Positions 51,101-60,319 of a stretch of DNA of 64,000 bases are shown here, one piece after another. The notes beneath the pieces were generated by a model. The model was not told the DNA's origin, did not search any database, and worked only from the letters and a program-made list of their open reading frames with translations. The position numbers and the translations under genes were made by a program. The stretch comes from an uncultured Alistipes sp. (GTDB lineage Bacteria; Bacteroidota; Bacteroidia; Bacteroidales; Rikenellaceae). The stretch's first letter is position 1. The number at the start of each line of letters is the position of its first letter. Where the stretch lies: contig CASDSD010000027.1 of NCBI GenBank assembly GCA_949283205.1, forward strand, positions 1 to 64,000. Reading direction: 5' to 3'.

Positions 51101-52441
51101 TTAGATTATGCCCTGCTCAAGCATGGCGTGCGCAACCTTCATGAAGCCCGCCACGTTGGCACCCTTGACGTAGTTGACGTATCCGTCGGGCTGGGTGCCG
51201 TAGGTAACGCAGGCCTCGTGTATCTGTGACATGATGTAGTGGAGCTTCTTGTCCACCTCCTCGGCCGACCATGAGAGGTGCTGTGCGTTCTGTGTCATCT
51301 CGAGGCCCGAGGTGGCGACACCGCCGGCATTGACCGCCTTGCCCGGGGCGAAGAGTATGCCCGCCTTCTGGAATTCGGCGATGGCCTCGGGCGTGCAGCC
51401 CATGTTCGACACCTCGGCGGCGCACCATGTGCCGTTTGCAAGCAGCTCGCGTGCGTCGTCTCCCGTCAGTTCGTTCTGGAAGGCGCACGGCAGTGCTATG
51501 TCGCACTTGACGCTCCACGCCTTCTTGCCAGGAACGAAGGTCGAGTCGGGGAAGCGCTCCGCGAAGGGCGCCACGATGTCGCGGTTCGAGGCGCGCAGCT
51601 CGAGCATGTAGTCGATCTTCTCGGGGGTCATGCCGTTGGGGTTGTGGATCACGCCGTCGGGCCCCGAGATGGCGATCACCCTGGCTCCCAGCTCCGTGGC
51701 CTTTGTCGCGGCGCCCCATGCCACGTTGCCGAAGCCCGAGATGGCCACCGTCTTGCCCTTGATATCCTTGCCGGCCTTGTGGAGCATGTGCTGCACGAAG
51801 TAGAGGGCGCCGAAGCCCGTGGCCTCGGGACGCACGAGCGAGCCGCCCCACGTGATGCCCTTGCCGGTGAGTACGCCGGTGTTGTATTCGCGTGCGAGTT
51901 TCTTGTACATGCCGTAGAGGTATCCTATCTCGCGGCCGCCCACGCCCACGTCGCCTGCCGGCACGTCGGTGTCGGGGCCGATGTTCTTCCACAGCTCGAG
52001 CATGAAGGCCTGGCAGAAACGCATGATCTCGGCGTCCGACTTGCCCTTGGGGCTGAAGTCCGAGCCGCCCTTCGCGCCGCCCATGGGAAGTGTGGTGAGG
52101 GCATTCTTGAATGTCTGTTCGAAACCGAGGAACTTGAGCATCGAGAGGTTGACGGCGCTGTGGAAGCGCAGGCCGCCCTTGTAGGGACCTATCGCGCTGT
52201 TGAACTGAACGCGGTAGCCGATGTTGGTCTGGATCTCGCCCTTGTCGTCGACCCATGTTACGCGGAAGGTGATGATGCGGTCGGGCTCGACCATGCGCTC
52301 GACGATCCTGGCCTTTTCGAATTCGGGATGTTCGTTGTAGACCTCCTCGATCGACTCGAGGACCTCGCGTACTGCCTGCAGATACTCGTTTTCGCCCGGG
52401 TGCTTGCGCTCGAGATCTGCCATTACATTGTTAACGTTCAT
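51101..52441 (-). CDS. gdhA: Glutamate dehydrogenase (hexameric)
   Basis: A 446-residue glutamate dehydrogenase of the 50-kDa class, interconverting glutamate and 2-oxoglutarate plus ammonia. The substrate pocket is GPYKGGLRFHSAVNLSMLKFLGFEQTFKNALT with the catalytic Lys in PMGGAKGGSDF; the Rossmann domain contains TVAISGFGNVAWGAA. A -7 box (TATATTTG, minus strand, 52475-52482) lies 33 nt upstream of the ATG, with no good -33 box. Confidence 0.97.
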   Translation of the reverse strand: MNVNNVMADLERKHPGENEYLQAVREVLESIEEVYNEHPEFEKARIVERMVEPDRIITFRVTWVDDKGEIQTNIGYRVQFNSAIGPYKGGLRFHSAVNLSMLKFLGFEQTFKNALTTLPMGGAKGGSDFSPKGKSDAEIMRFCQAFMLELWKNIGPDTDVPAGDVGVGGREIGYLYGMYKKLAREYNTGVLTGKGITWGGSLVRPEATGFGALYFVQHMLHKAGKDIKGKTVAISGFGNVAWGAATKATELGARVIAISGPDGVIHNPNGMTPEKIDYMLELRASNRDIVAPFAERFPDSTFVPGKKAWSVKCDIALPCAFQNELTGDDARELLANGTWCAAEVSNMGCTPEAIAEFQKAGILFAPGKAVNAGGVATSGLEMTQNAQHLSWSAEEVDKKLHYIMSQIHEACVTYGTQPDGYVNYVKGANVAGFMKVAHAMLEQGII

Positions 52442-52649
52442 AATCCGTATAGTTTTAGGAAACTTGTCTTTTTACAAATATAACGATTTTTTCTTATAAT
52501 TATTAATTAAAACGGCAAATAAAATTCACGCCGGGGCAAAATGCGACGAAAAAATCGACTTAATGGATATTTTTATCCTTTGCGAGGGGTGTCCCCGGTA
52601 CGGGCGGGCGCCCCGCGTAAGAAAAAAATAAAAAAATATCCTGAAAAAA

Positions 52650-52680
52650 TTTGGAGGGAAGAATATATCGGCTATCTTTG
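52650..52680 (+). promoter_or_regulatory. PadR-DUF2812 promoter
   Basis: TTTG (52650-52653), exactly 19 nt, TATCTTTG (52673-52680). Confidence 0.85.
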
Positions 52681-52696
52681 TATCGTCATCCGATAT
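52665..52696 (+). promoter_or_regulatory. Candidate PadR operator
   Basis: An inverted repeat ATATCGG (52665-52671) / CCGATAT (52690-52696) with 18 nt between brackets the -7 box and start site. PadR-type repressors usually autoregulate from such sites; the spacing is longer than in typical PadR boxes, so this is tentative. Confidence 0.45.
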
Positions 52697-52736
52697 AACG
52701 GGATGTGATATATTGAAATGTAAAACCGCACGGATT

Positions 52737-53069
52737 ATGGGAAACACAGTGACGGCGCTGACCGAGGCCGTATATTACATTCTTCTGTCGCTGGTGGAGC
52801 CGCGCCACGGCTACGCCATCATGCAGCATGTCGAGGCGATGAGCCGCGGCCGCCTGCGCATATCGGCCGGCACGATGTACGGGGCGCTGTCGGGGCTGAT
52901 CGAGAAGGGGTGGATCGAGCCTTTGGATTCCGACGGGGGCCGTAAGAAGGAGTATCGCATTACGGCGGCGGGGCGCGAGGTTCTCGCCGTCGAGCTGGAG
53001 CGCCTGCGCGAGCTGACGGCCAACGGCGACGCCGTGCTTGGCGGCGGTGCCGGGCCCGCCGGGCGTTAA
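52737..53069 (+). CDS. PadR family transcriptional regulator
   Basis: A 110-residue PadR winged helix protein: LTEAVYYILLSLVEPRHGYAIMQHVEAMSRGRLRISAGTMYGALSGLIEKGWIE is the conserved DNA-binding core. A short C-terminal helix provides dimerisation. The ATG at 52737 (MGNTVTALTEAV) is preferred over an upstream TTG in frame. It precedes a DUF2812 membrane protein by 92 nt, a common pairing in which PadR represses its own operon. Confidence 0.93.
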   Translation: MGNTVTALTEAVYYILLSLVEPRHGYAIMQHVEAMSRGRLRISAGTMYGALSGLIEKGWIEPLDSDGGRKKEYRITAAGREVLAVELERLRELTANGDAVLGGGAGPAGR

Positions 53070-53161
53070 GGGGCCGTGAGGCATTGACGGAACCCGGCGG
53101 TAGATATACCGGGAGTTAAAGGTGCCGAAGAGGTATTGCGGGTATGGCAATAATGTAAAAC

Positions 53162-53755
53162 ATGAAGAATATGAAAACAAAACGTTGTTTCAGGTATTTC
53201 ACCATCGCCGACTTCGAGCGTGAGGAGCGATGGTTTAACGAGATGAGCCGCCGCGGGTGGCATTTCGTCTCGACCAACGGTCTGGTCTACCGGTTCGAGT
53301 CGGGGCGGCCGGGCGAGTATGTCTACAAGATCGAGCTTCCGGAGGAGGGGAGCGCCGCCATGAAGGCCGAATACGAGCGGTTTCTTGCCGATTGCGGCGT
53401 GGAGGTGGTCGCCCGCTTCAAGGAGTGGCTCTATCTGCGGCGGCGCGCCTCGGAGGGACCGATCGAGACGGCGGACAACACCCGGGCACAATTGTCGTTG
53501 ATAAATCGTGCGAGCGGATACGCTGCGGACATATTGTGCCGTTTGTTATGCGTATTGGCCGCCTTGAGCGTCGTGTCGCTCGTCGTGTCGTCGCTGCTGG
53601 CCGCAGGCTCTGCGGTTGCGGAGTTCCTCCACGGCTTCAGCATGTCGGTGGCCGTGTCAGGCATGGTCGCCCTGGCGCTGGTGTTTACACCCCTTATGCG
53701 ACGGCTGCGCCGCCGAGCCGATGCCCTGATGCGCGAGATGTCGTTGCGCGGGTGA
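53162..53755 (+). CDS. DUF2812 membrane protein
   Basis: A 197-residue protein with an N-terminal DUF2812 domain (about 8-95; FRYFTIADFEREERWFNEMSRRGWHFVS, YVYKIELPEEG) and two C-terminal transmembrane helices (about 120-180). The family is nearly always encoded beside a PadR regulator and is thought to act at the membrane, but its function is unknown. It follows PadR on the same strand and is probably co-transcribed. Confidence 0.9.
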   Translation: MKNMKTKRCFRYFTIADFEREERWFNEMSRRGWHFVSTNGLVYRFESGRPGEYVYKIELPEEGSAAMKAEYERFLADCGVEVVARFKEWLYLRRRASEGPIETADNTRAQLSLINRASGYAADILCRLLCVLAALSVVSLVVSSLLAAGSAVAEFLHGFSMSVAVSGMVALALVFTPLMRRLRRRADALMREMSLRG

Positions 53756-53780
53756 GAGGCCGGCGGACATGGTATAAATG

Positions 53781-53810
53781 TTGCCAAAAGACAAATTTTT
53801 GCTACTTTTG
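53781..53810 (+). promoter_or_regulatory. Promoter of the M16 peptidase gene
   Basis: TTG (53781-53783), exactly 19 nt, TACTTTTG (53803-53810); the ATG is 29 nt further on. Confidence 0.88.
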
Positions 53811-53839
53811 TGACATCTGTATAACCTTATATATAGTTT

Positions 53840-56674
53840 ATGAAAAAATTATTGTTGTTGACGGCCTTGATATTCATGGGCTGGGGCGTGCAGCAGGCCG
53901 CTGCGCAGGTGGACCCCATGCAGCAGATCAAGGCCGACGCACAGATCCGCACGGGCAAACTGCCCAACGGACTGACCTACTACATCCGCCACAATGAGAA
54001 GCCGAAGGGCATGGCCGAATTCTATATCGTCCATGACGTGGGCGCCATACAGGAGGACGACTCGCAGCAGGGCCTGGCTCACTTCCTCGAGCACATGGCA
54101 TTCAACGGCACCAAGAATTTCCCGAAGAAGGGCCTTACGGAGTATCTCGAGAAGATCGGCGTCAAGTTCGGCGCCAACCTCAACGCCTTCACCTCGTGGG
54201 ACCTCACGCAGTATTATATGACCGACGTGCCCGTACAGCGCGAGGGAGTTATCGACTCGGCGCTGCTGGTGCTGCACGACTGGTCGCACTTTATCGCGTT
54301 GGAGCCCGAGGAGATCGACGCCGAGCGCGGTGTCATCATGGAGGAGTTGCGCACGCGCGACGGCGCTTCGTGGCGTTCGACCATCGACATGGTCAAGGCC
54401 GTGGGCCGCGGCACGCAGTACGAGCATCGCAACCTTATCGGTTATCTGGACGGCCTGAAGAGCTTCTCGCACGACGACCTGCAGGCCTTCTATGACAAAT
54501 GGTACCGTCCCGACTATCAGGCGGTGGTCGTTGTGGGCGACATCGACGTGGATGCCGTCGAGCAGAAGATCAAGACCCTGATGGCCGACATTCCCGCCCC
54601 TGCGGCCGATGCGGCGCAGAAGGAGGTGATACGTATCCCCGACAACGCCGAGCCTATCGTGAGTGTCTTCACCGACCCCGAGATGCAGGGTACATACATG
54701 CAGCTTATCTACAAGCAGGAGGCCATGCCCAAGCAGTACCGCGGTACGGTGATGGCAAACCTCGTGACCGACATTTCGAGCTACATATCGCTGATGATGA
54801 ACGAGCGTCTTAGCGACATCGCCCGCAAGCCCGATGCGCCCTTTATCGGGGCATCGTTCGACCCGCTCGGCAGTTTCGGCATCTGCCCGACGCTGGACGT
54901 GACGGGCGGTTATGTGCAGACGGCCGACGGCAAGCTGATGGAAGGCTACAAGGCGCTGCTCACCGAGATGGAGCGTATGCGCCGCTACGGTTTTACGGCG
55001 GGCGAGTACGAGCGTGCCAAGAGCGAGCTGCTCTCGGCCGTGGAGCGCCAGTACAACAGCCGCGAGGACCGCACCCACTCGTCGTTTGCACAGGCCTGCA
55101 TCGACAACTTCCGTCTCGGCGACCCGATCCCCGACGCGGAAACGGAGTATGAGCTCGACAAGCAGCTGATCGAGATGATCGACCTGAACACCATCAACCA
55201 GACCGTGCAGAACCTCTACAAGCCTCTGGAAAACCTCGTCGTGCTGGTGCGCCAGCCCGAGAAGGAGGGCCTTGCGGCTCCCACCGAGCAGGAGATCGTC
55301 GATGCCCTGAAGGCTGCCGTCGAGGCCGAGGTGGAGCCCTTCGAGGACAATGTAGTGAAGGAGCCGCTTATCGGCGAGGATGTCGAGCTGAAGGGCTCGC
55401 CCGTGAAGAAGGAGAAGGTGAACGAGGTGCTGGGCACGACGGAGTGGACGCTGAAGAACGGCATCAAGGTCATCTTCAAGCAGACCCCCTACGAGGCCGA
55501 CCGCGTGTCGCTCTCGGCCGAGTCGTATGGCGGCAGCGCCCTTTTCGACAACGATATGTTCTATTCGGCATCCATGCTGCCGTCGGTGATGAGCATGTCG
55601 GGTATCTCGAAGTTCTCGGCTTCGGACCTGAGCAAGCAGCTCTCGGGCAAGGTGGCCTCGGCCGGAACGTCTGTAGGCAGCTACAAGCATAGTGTGTCGG
55701 GCTCGTCGTCGGTAAAGGATGTGGAGACCATGCTGCAGCTCGTATACCTGCAGTTCACTGCGCCGCGCTTCAACGAGGATGACTTCGCCACGCTGATGAA
55801 GCGTTACAACACCATGCTGGCCAACCAGCTGACGAATCCCGACTTCCTCTTCCAGCAGAAACTGGTCAAGACGCTCTACGGCGACAACTTCCGCCGTCAG
55901 CAGATCACGCCCGAGTTGCTCGAAAAGGTCAAGCTGGAGCAGATGCCCGAGGCGCACAGCCGTCTCTTCTCGAATGCCGCGGACTTCTCGTTCCGCATCA
56001 TAGGCAATATCGACGCTGCGACGCTGAAACCTCTGGTTGAAAAGTATATCGGTTCTCTGCCCGCGGCCAAGAAACCGACCAACAAGTTCACCGATGACGG
56101 CGTGCGCACCGCCGCAGGCGAGATCGACGAGGAGATCACCGTTAAGATGGAGCAGCCGAAGGTGTCGGTAGGGTACTTCTACACGGGCGATGGCGACTAT
56201 ACGATGAAGAACATCATGGCGATGAACTTCCTTACGCAGGCACTTAAAAACCGTTACCTGAAGTCTATCCGTGAGGATAAGGGCGGCACCTACGGTGTGT
56301 CGGTCGGTGGCAGTATGATAACGGAGCCGGAGCGCAGCTACCTCGTGCAGATCGTCTTCGATACCAATGAGGAGATGGCCGACGAGCTGTGCGAGATCAT
56401 CATCGCCGAGATGGAGAAGATCGCGGCCGAGGGCCCGCTTGCCGACGACATGGACAAGACACGCGAGTACATGCTCAAGAACTACAAGAAGCTCATGGAG
56501 CAGAACTCGTGGTGGCGCGAGATGATAGACGAGTACTACGACTACGGTCTCGACTATCAGAAGGAGTATGAGGCTGTCGTCAGCTCGATCACGGGCGACG
56601 ACGTGAAGGCCTTCATGCAGAAGATCCTCGACGATGGCAACCGGATCAAGGTTGTGATGCGCCCCGAGAAGTAA
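53840..56674 (+). CDS. Secreted M16 family zinc metallopeptidase
   Basis: A 944-residue, two-halved M16 (pitrilysin/insulinase-like) peptidase with a signal peptide (about 1-22). The inverted zinc motif HxxEH is present as HFLEH (His81, Glu84, His85), with the distal Glu in ERGVIMEELRTRDG. The second half (about 540 onward) has an M16 fold without that motif, as usual. It likely degrades peptides in the periplasm. It is flanked by its own promoter and terminator. Confidence 0.95.
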   Translation: MKKLLLLTALIFMGWGVQQAAAQVDPMQQIKADAQIRTGKLPNGLTYYIRHNEKPKGMAEFYIVHDVGAIQEDDSQQGLAHFLEHMAFNGTKNFPKKGLTEYLEKIGVKFGANLNAFTSWDLTQYYMTDVPVQREGVIDSALLVLHDWSHFIALEPEEIDAERGVIMEELRTRDGASWRSTIDMVKAVGRGTQYEHRNLIGYLDGLKSFSHDDLQAFYDKWYRPDYQAVVVVGDIDVDAVEQKIKTLMADIPAPAADAAQKEVIRIPDNAEPIVSVFTDPEMQGTYMQLIYKQEAMPKQYRGTVMANLVTDISSYISLMMNERLSDIARKPDAPFIGASFDPLGSFGICPTLDVTGGYVQTADGKLMEGYKALLTEMERMRRYGFTAGEYERAKSELLSAVERQYNSREDRTHSSFAQACIDNFRLGDPIPDAETEYELDKQLIEMIDLNTINQTVQNLYKPLENLVVLVRQPEKEGLAAPTEQEIVDALKAAVEAEVEPFEDNVVKEPLIGEDVELKGSPVKKEKVNEVLGTTEWTLKNGIKVIFKQTPYEADRVSLSAESYGGSALFDNDMFYSASMLPSVMSMSGISKFSASDLSKQLSGKVASAGTSVGSYKHSVSGSSSVKDVETMLQLVYLQFTAPRFNEDDFATLMKRYNTMLANQLTNPDFLFQQKLVKTLYGDNFRRQQITPELLEKVKLEQMPEAHSRLFSNAADFSFRIIGNIDAATLKPLVEKYIGSLPAAKKPTNKFTDDGVRTAAGEIDEEITVKMEQPKVSVGYFYTGDGDYTMKNIMAMNFLTQALKNRYLKSIREDKGGTYGVSVGGSMITEPERSYLVQIVFDTNEEMADELCEIIIAEMEKIAAEGPLADDMDKTREYMLKNYKKLMEQNSWWREMIDEYYDYGLDYQKEYEAVVSSITGDDVKAFMQKILDDGNRIKVVMRPEK

Positions 56675-56718
56675 TCCTTGCGGCGGCGGTTTCTCCGCTG
56701 CAACGGTCAAACCATACG

Positions 56719-56754
56719 AAAAAGGCTCCCTGCCATTGGCGGGGAGTCTTTTTT
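56719..56754 (+). terminator. M16 peptidase terminator
   Basis: Stem AAAAGGCTCCC with GGGGAGTCTTTT (G-U pairs included) around TGCCATTGGC, then a T run. Confidence 0.8.
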
Positions 56755-56904
56755 ATATATGTATAAAAAACGCGTAGCGTCCGATTCCGCCGCCGCGGCA
56801 CTCAGCCCCGCGAGAACGCCTTGCGGATGGTTTTGCGCAACTGTTGCCGCCAAAAGTTGCAATAATTATTTTTCGGAGAGGAAAAAGATGGTTCTGCCAA
56901 AAAA

Positions 56905-56934
56905 TCGCCGCCCCTTTATGTAAAGGAGCGGCGA
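56905..56934 (-). terminator. gcvT terminator
   Basis: Stem TCGCCGC-C-CCTTTA/TAAAGG-A-GCGGCGA with a 2-nt centre, followed on the minus strand by TTTTTTGG. It lies 27 nt past the gcvT stop. Confidence 0.85.
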
Positions 56935-56961
56935 ATATAAATACGGGTTCAAATAACCGCG

Positions 56962-58056
56962 TTACACGAAGGGATACTTGACCACTTCTGCCTTGATCAG
57001 GCGGTCGCGTATCACTACGGCGATTACGGTGCCTACGGCGGCATATTGGCTCTTGACATATCCCAGGCCGATCCCCGTATGTAGCATCGGCGACATCGTT
57101 CCCGACGTCACGTGGCCGATCTCCTCGCCCTCGAGGTTGGCGATCTTGTAGCCGTGGCGGGGTACGCCGCGGTCGATCATCTTGAAGCCCACGAGTTTGC
57201 GGCTGACGCCCTCGGCCTTCTGGCGTGCCAGCAGGTCACGGTCGATGAAATCCTTGCCCTCGGTGAACTTGGTGACCCAGCCCAGACCCGCCTCGATGGG
57301 CGAGGTGGTGTCGTCGATGTCGTTGCCGTAGAGGGCAAAGCCCTTCTCGAGGCGGAGCGTGTCGCGCGCGCCGAGGCCTATGTTCTTGAGTCCGTACTCC
57401 TCGCCGGCTTTCCACAGCGCCTCCCAGATAGTGTCGGCGTCGCTGTTGTACATGTATATCTCGCAGCCGCCCGAGCCGGTGTATCCCGTCGCCGAGAGTA
57501 TGGTGTCGCAGCCCGCTACGCGTGTCTGCTTGAAAGTGTAGTACTCCATATCCTCCACGGGTTCGTCGCAGAGCTTTTGCACGATCTTCATTGCGAGGGG
57601 CCCCTGCACCGCCAGCTGGGCGATGTTGTCCGAGGCGTTCTCGAGTTCGCGGCCCGGCTCCATGCCGAAGGCCCTGGCCTCGGCGCAGATGTGCTGCCAG
57701 TCCTTCTCGACGTTGGCGGCATTGACGCACAACATGTACTTCTCGGGGCTGAACCGGTACACCAGCACGTCGTCGACGATGCCGCCGCGGCCGTTGGGCA
57801 TGGTCGAATACTGCACCTTGCCGTCGTAGAGCTTCGCCACGTCGTTCGAGGTTATGTGCTGCAGCAGCGCCAGAGCCTTGTCGCCCTTGACCCATATCTC
57901 GCCCATGTGGCTCACGTCGAAGACGCCGGCCTTCTCGCGCACGGTCATGTGCTCGTCGTTTATGCCCGAGAACTCGATGGGCATGTTGTAACCCGCGAAC
58001 TCGGCCATCCTGGCGCCGTTCGCGATGTGGTACTTGGTGAAAGCTGTGGTTTTCAT
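56962..58056 (-). CDS. gcvT: Glycine cleavage system T protein (aminomethyltransferase)
   Basis: A 364-residue GcvT that transfers the methylene group from H-protein-bound aminomethyl to tetrahydrofolate. Typical segments are [30 protein letters not shown] near the N-terminus, [40 protein letters not shown] and the C-terminal barrel [16 protein letters not shown]. The partners gcvH and gcvP are not in the window. It follows the GNAT-like gene by 62 nt on the same strand. Confidence 0.96.
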   Translation of the reverse strand: MKTTAFTKYHIANGARMAEFAGYNMPIEFSGINDEHMTVREKAGVFDVSHMGEIWVKGDKALALLQHITSNDVAKLYDGKVQYSTMPNGRGGIVDDVLVYRFSPEKYMLCVNAANVEKDWQHICAEARAFGMEPGRELENASDNIAQLAVQGPLAMKIVQKLCDEPVEDMEYYTFKQTRVAGCDTILSATGYTGSGGCEIYMYNSDADTIWEALWKAGEEYGLKNIGLGARDTLRLEKGFALYGNDIDDTTSPIEAGLGWVTKFTEGKDFIDRDLLARQKAEGVSRKLVGFKMIDRGVPRHGYKIANLEGEEIGHVTSGTMSPMLHTGIGLGYVKSQYAAVGTVIAVVIRDRLIKAEVVKYPFV

Positions 58057-58118
58057 CTCTTGGTTCTATTGTCGTTATTGTTTCGGCGGTATGTTGCTAC
58101 GCATGCGTCCGGCTGTCG

Positions 58119-59330
58119 TTACTTCTCGTTTCGTTTGATGCCGAGGCGGGGGCAGCGCGTGAACTCCTTCGTGCGGTCGAACAGGTAGCGGTAGGTGGTG
58201 TGCATCTTGTGTCGCGTGGCGCAGACGTAGGTCTGGATCATGCGGTTCATCACGGGGTTGAAGTCGCCGATCCATGCGAACTCGACCGTCTTGTAACGGT
58301 TGCGGTCGGTACGTATGTATGATTCGTAGATGTACTGTATCATGCCCGACTCGACGCCCTTGCCCTGGAACTCGGGCGTCACGGCGAAGATGATGCCGAA
58401 GATGCGGTCGCACTTCTTGCGCACCTTGAGGTCCCACATCAGGCGTATCTTGTTCCACAGGTTGAGCTTGCCGTTGAACTTGCCGATGAGGCGGTTCAGG
58501 TCGGGAACCATGATGAAGAAGCCGATGGGCTCGTTGTTGAAGTAGGCGAAGAAGATGATGTTGGGGTCGACGATGGGCCGCAGCATCTTCATTATGTTCT
58601 GCGCCTCCTCCTTGGGCATAGGCTGCACGCCCGTGAAGAGCGACCACGCCTTGTTGTATATGATGCGGAAATTCTCGGCCACGCTCTCAAGGTCCTTGAT
58701 GTTGATGTGTGCGAAGCTGTAGCCAGGGGTCGACATCACGCGCTTGGCGCGCTCGTGCACCAGCTGGTTGATGTCGTCGTCATAGATGCGCCAGACGTAG
58801 GTGTTCTGGTTGAAGTAGTTCTGGAATCCGTAGTTCTCGAAGAGCTCCTTGTAGTATGGCGGGTTGTAGGGGTTGGCGTAGAGGGGCTGGAACTCGTATC
58901 CCTCGACCAGAAGGCCCCACCACGAGTCGCGCGGGCCGAAGTTCACGGGGCCGTCCATGGCCTCCATGCCGCGGCTTACGAGCCACAGGCGCGCCGCATC
59001 GAAGAGCTGGTTTGCCAGCTCCTGGTCGTTTATCGCCTCGAAGAAGCCGCAGCCGCCCGTGGGCTGCTCGTACGAGTAGGCGTGCTCGTTGTCATAGAAG
59101 GCGGCTATACGTCCCACCACCTCGCCGTTGCGGTCGTATGCTATCCAGCGGATGGCCTCGCCGTCGTTGTAGAGTTTGTTCTTCGACTTGTCGAAGACGC
59201 CGATTATGTCGTCATCGAGAGGGCATACCCAGTAGGGGTTGCCCTTGTAGAGCCGTTTGGGCAGGTCGATGAATTCGCGCTCGAGTTGCTTGTCGGTAAC
59301 CTCGCGCAGAGTGTACTTCGTATTGCTCAT
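58119..59330 (-). CDS. GNAT-like acyltransferase-fold protein, conserved in Bacteroidota
   Basis: A 403-residue protein starting YTLREVTDKQLEREFIDLPKRLYKGNPYWVCPL, a two-lobed GNAT-like layout. The C-terminal lobe (IIFAVTPEFQGKGVESGMIQYIYESYI, about 325-351) carries a Q-x-K-G-V version of the acetyl-CoA loop, and the middle holds MDGPVNFGPRDSWWGLLVEGYE. Proteins of this type are common and unstudied in Bacteroidota. A -7 box (TATTTTTG, minus strand, 59367-59374) is upstream. gcvT follows, possibly as a second gene of the transcript. Confidence 0.83.
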   Translation of the reverse strand: MSNTKYTLREVTDKQLEREFIDLPKRLYKGNPYWVCPLDDDIIGVFDKSKNKLYNDGEAIRWIAYDRNGEVVGRIAAFYDNEHAYSYEQPTGGCGFFEAINDQELANQLFDAARLWLVSRGMEAMDGPVNFGPRDSWWGLLVEGYEFQPLYANPYNPPYYKELFENYGFQNYFNQNTYVWRIYDDDINQLVHERAKRVMSTPGYSFAHINIKDLESVAENFRIIYNKAWSLFTGVQPMPKEEAQNIMKMLRPIVDPNIIFFAYFNNEPIGFFIMVPDLNRLIGKFNGKLNLWNKIRLMWDLKVRKKCDRIFGIIFAVTPEFQGKGVESGMIQYIYESYIRTDRNRYKTVEFAWIGDFNPVMNRMIQTYVCATRHKMHTTYRYLFDRTKEFTRCPRLGIKRNEK

Positions 59331-59476
59331 ATCGTATGATTTTTGTATTCGGGATGTTTGATCTTTCAAAAATACTAATTTTTGGTTAAATAGCTTTCCC
59401 GTAGACACATTTTTTCTCTCCCGGCGGTCGCCGGTCATGGCGGCCGTGCCGGAGGGGCAGGGTGTGGGAATAAAAA

Positions 59477-59508
59477 CGGGACGGACGCCGTCTTGCGGTT
59501 CCGTCCCG
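59477..59508 (-). terminator. ruvC terminator
   Basis: Stem CGGGACGGA/TCCGTCCCG with a 14-nt loop, followed by T5 on the minus strand. Confidence 0.85.
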
Positions 59509-59602
59509 ATGCCCTGGATATTGTCTGCGTACTGTCCCGATGCCCCTTCGTGACGGATCTCATGCGTCACGGTCCGGTTTCCGCCTGCGGGTTCCCCGGC
59601 GG

Positions 59603-60214
59603 TTATTTTGCCTCGCGCTCGGGGTGGCTGCGGATGAAGGCCTCCCACGACGAGGAGCCCTTTACGGCCTTCTTGCGGCCGCCGAGCCCCTTGACCCGCT
59701 CCTCGCCCATGGCGCGGGCTATGGGCGACGCCGTGGCATAGTAGTGGCACAGGGCTACGGCCATGCCGTCGGTGGCGTCGAGACGCCGCGGCATGTAGTC
59801 TATGCGGAGCGTATGGCGCACGATTGCCGCCACCTGCTCCTTCGAGGCGGCGCCGCGTCCCGTTATGGCCTGCTTGATACGCGTGGGAGCATACTCGAAC
59901 ACTTCGCGGCCGCGGCTCAGCGCCGCCGCCATGGCGACCCCCTGCGCGCGCCCCAATTTGAGCATGCTCTGTACGTTGGCACCGAAGAAGGGCGACTCGA
60001 GCGCCACCTCGCGCGGCGCGTACTGCTCGATGAGGGCTCCGACGCGCTCGAAGATATACCGCAGCTTGTCGTACGGGTCTGCCATGCGGTGCATGTCGAT
60101 GTCGCCCATGACTACCGAGCACACCGTATGCCCCTCGACCTCGATCACGCCGTAACCCATATAGTTGGTGCCGGGGTCGATGCCCATGATGCGGTATGTA
60201 GTGTCGTTTCCCAT
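59603..60214 (-). CDS. ruvC: Holliday junction resolvase RuvC
   Basis: A 203-residue RuvC resolvase. Its first acidic catalytic residue is in MGIDPGTNYMGYGVIE, the next in ALESPFFGANVQSMLKLGRAQG, with later acidic residues in ATDGMAVALCHYY. It cuts four-way junctions made by RuvAB. A -7 box (TATTTTTG, minus strand, 60237-60244) lies 22 nt before the ATG. The C-terminus is about 20-30 residues longer than in E. coli. Confidence 0.96.
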   Translation of the reverse strand: MGNDTTYRIMGIDPGTNYMGYGVIEVEGHTVCSVVMGDIDMHRMADPYDKLRYIFERVGALIEQYAPREVALESPFFGANVQSMLKLGRAQGVAMAAALSRGREVFEYAPTRIKQAITGRGAASKEQVAAIVRHTLRIDYMPRRLDATDGMAVALCHYYATASPIARAMGEERVKGLGGRKKAVKGSSSWEAFIRSHPEREAK

Positions 60215-60265
60215 TGTGACGGATGGTTGTCAGGTGCAAAAATAACCATTTTCCCGTAAAAAAAA

Positions 60266-60297
60266 CGACAACACGCCGCAGGGACGTGCTGCCGTCG
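60266..60297 (-). terminator. Terminator downstream of the first TlpA-like gene
   Basis: Stem CGACGGCA/TGTTGTCG (with G-U pairs) followed on the minus strand by eight T. Confidence 0.7.
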
Positions 60298-60319
60298 GTC
60301 GTGATTGCCGTTCCAGTCT

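Noticed and set aside
53849-56710. A 953-codon open frame on the minus strand opposite the M16 peptidase gene
   Set aside because: It mirrors the peptidase codon by codon, is Leu/Val/His-rich with no recognisable domain, and results from strong codon bias in GC-rich DNA. The plus-strand gene has the zinc motif, signal peptide, promoter and terminator.
58057-58118. Glycine riboswitch upstream of gcvT
   Set aside because: Only 62 nt separate gcvT from the upstream gene, too short for the aptamer, and no conserved motif is seen.
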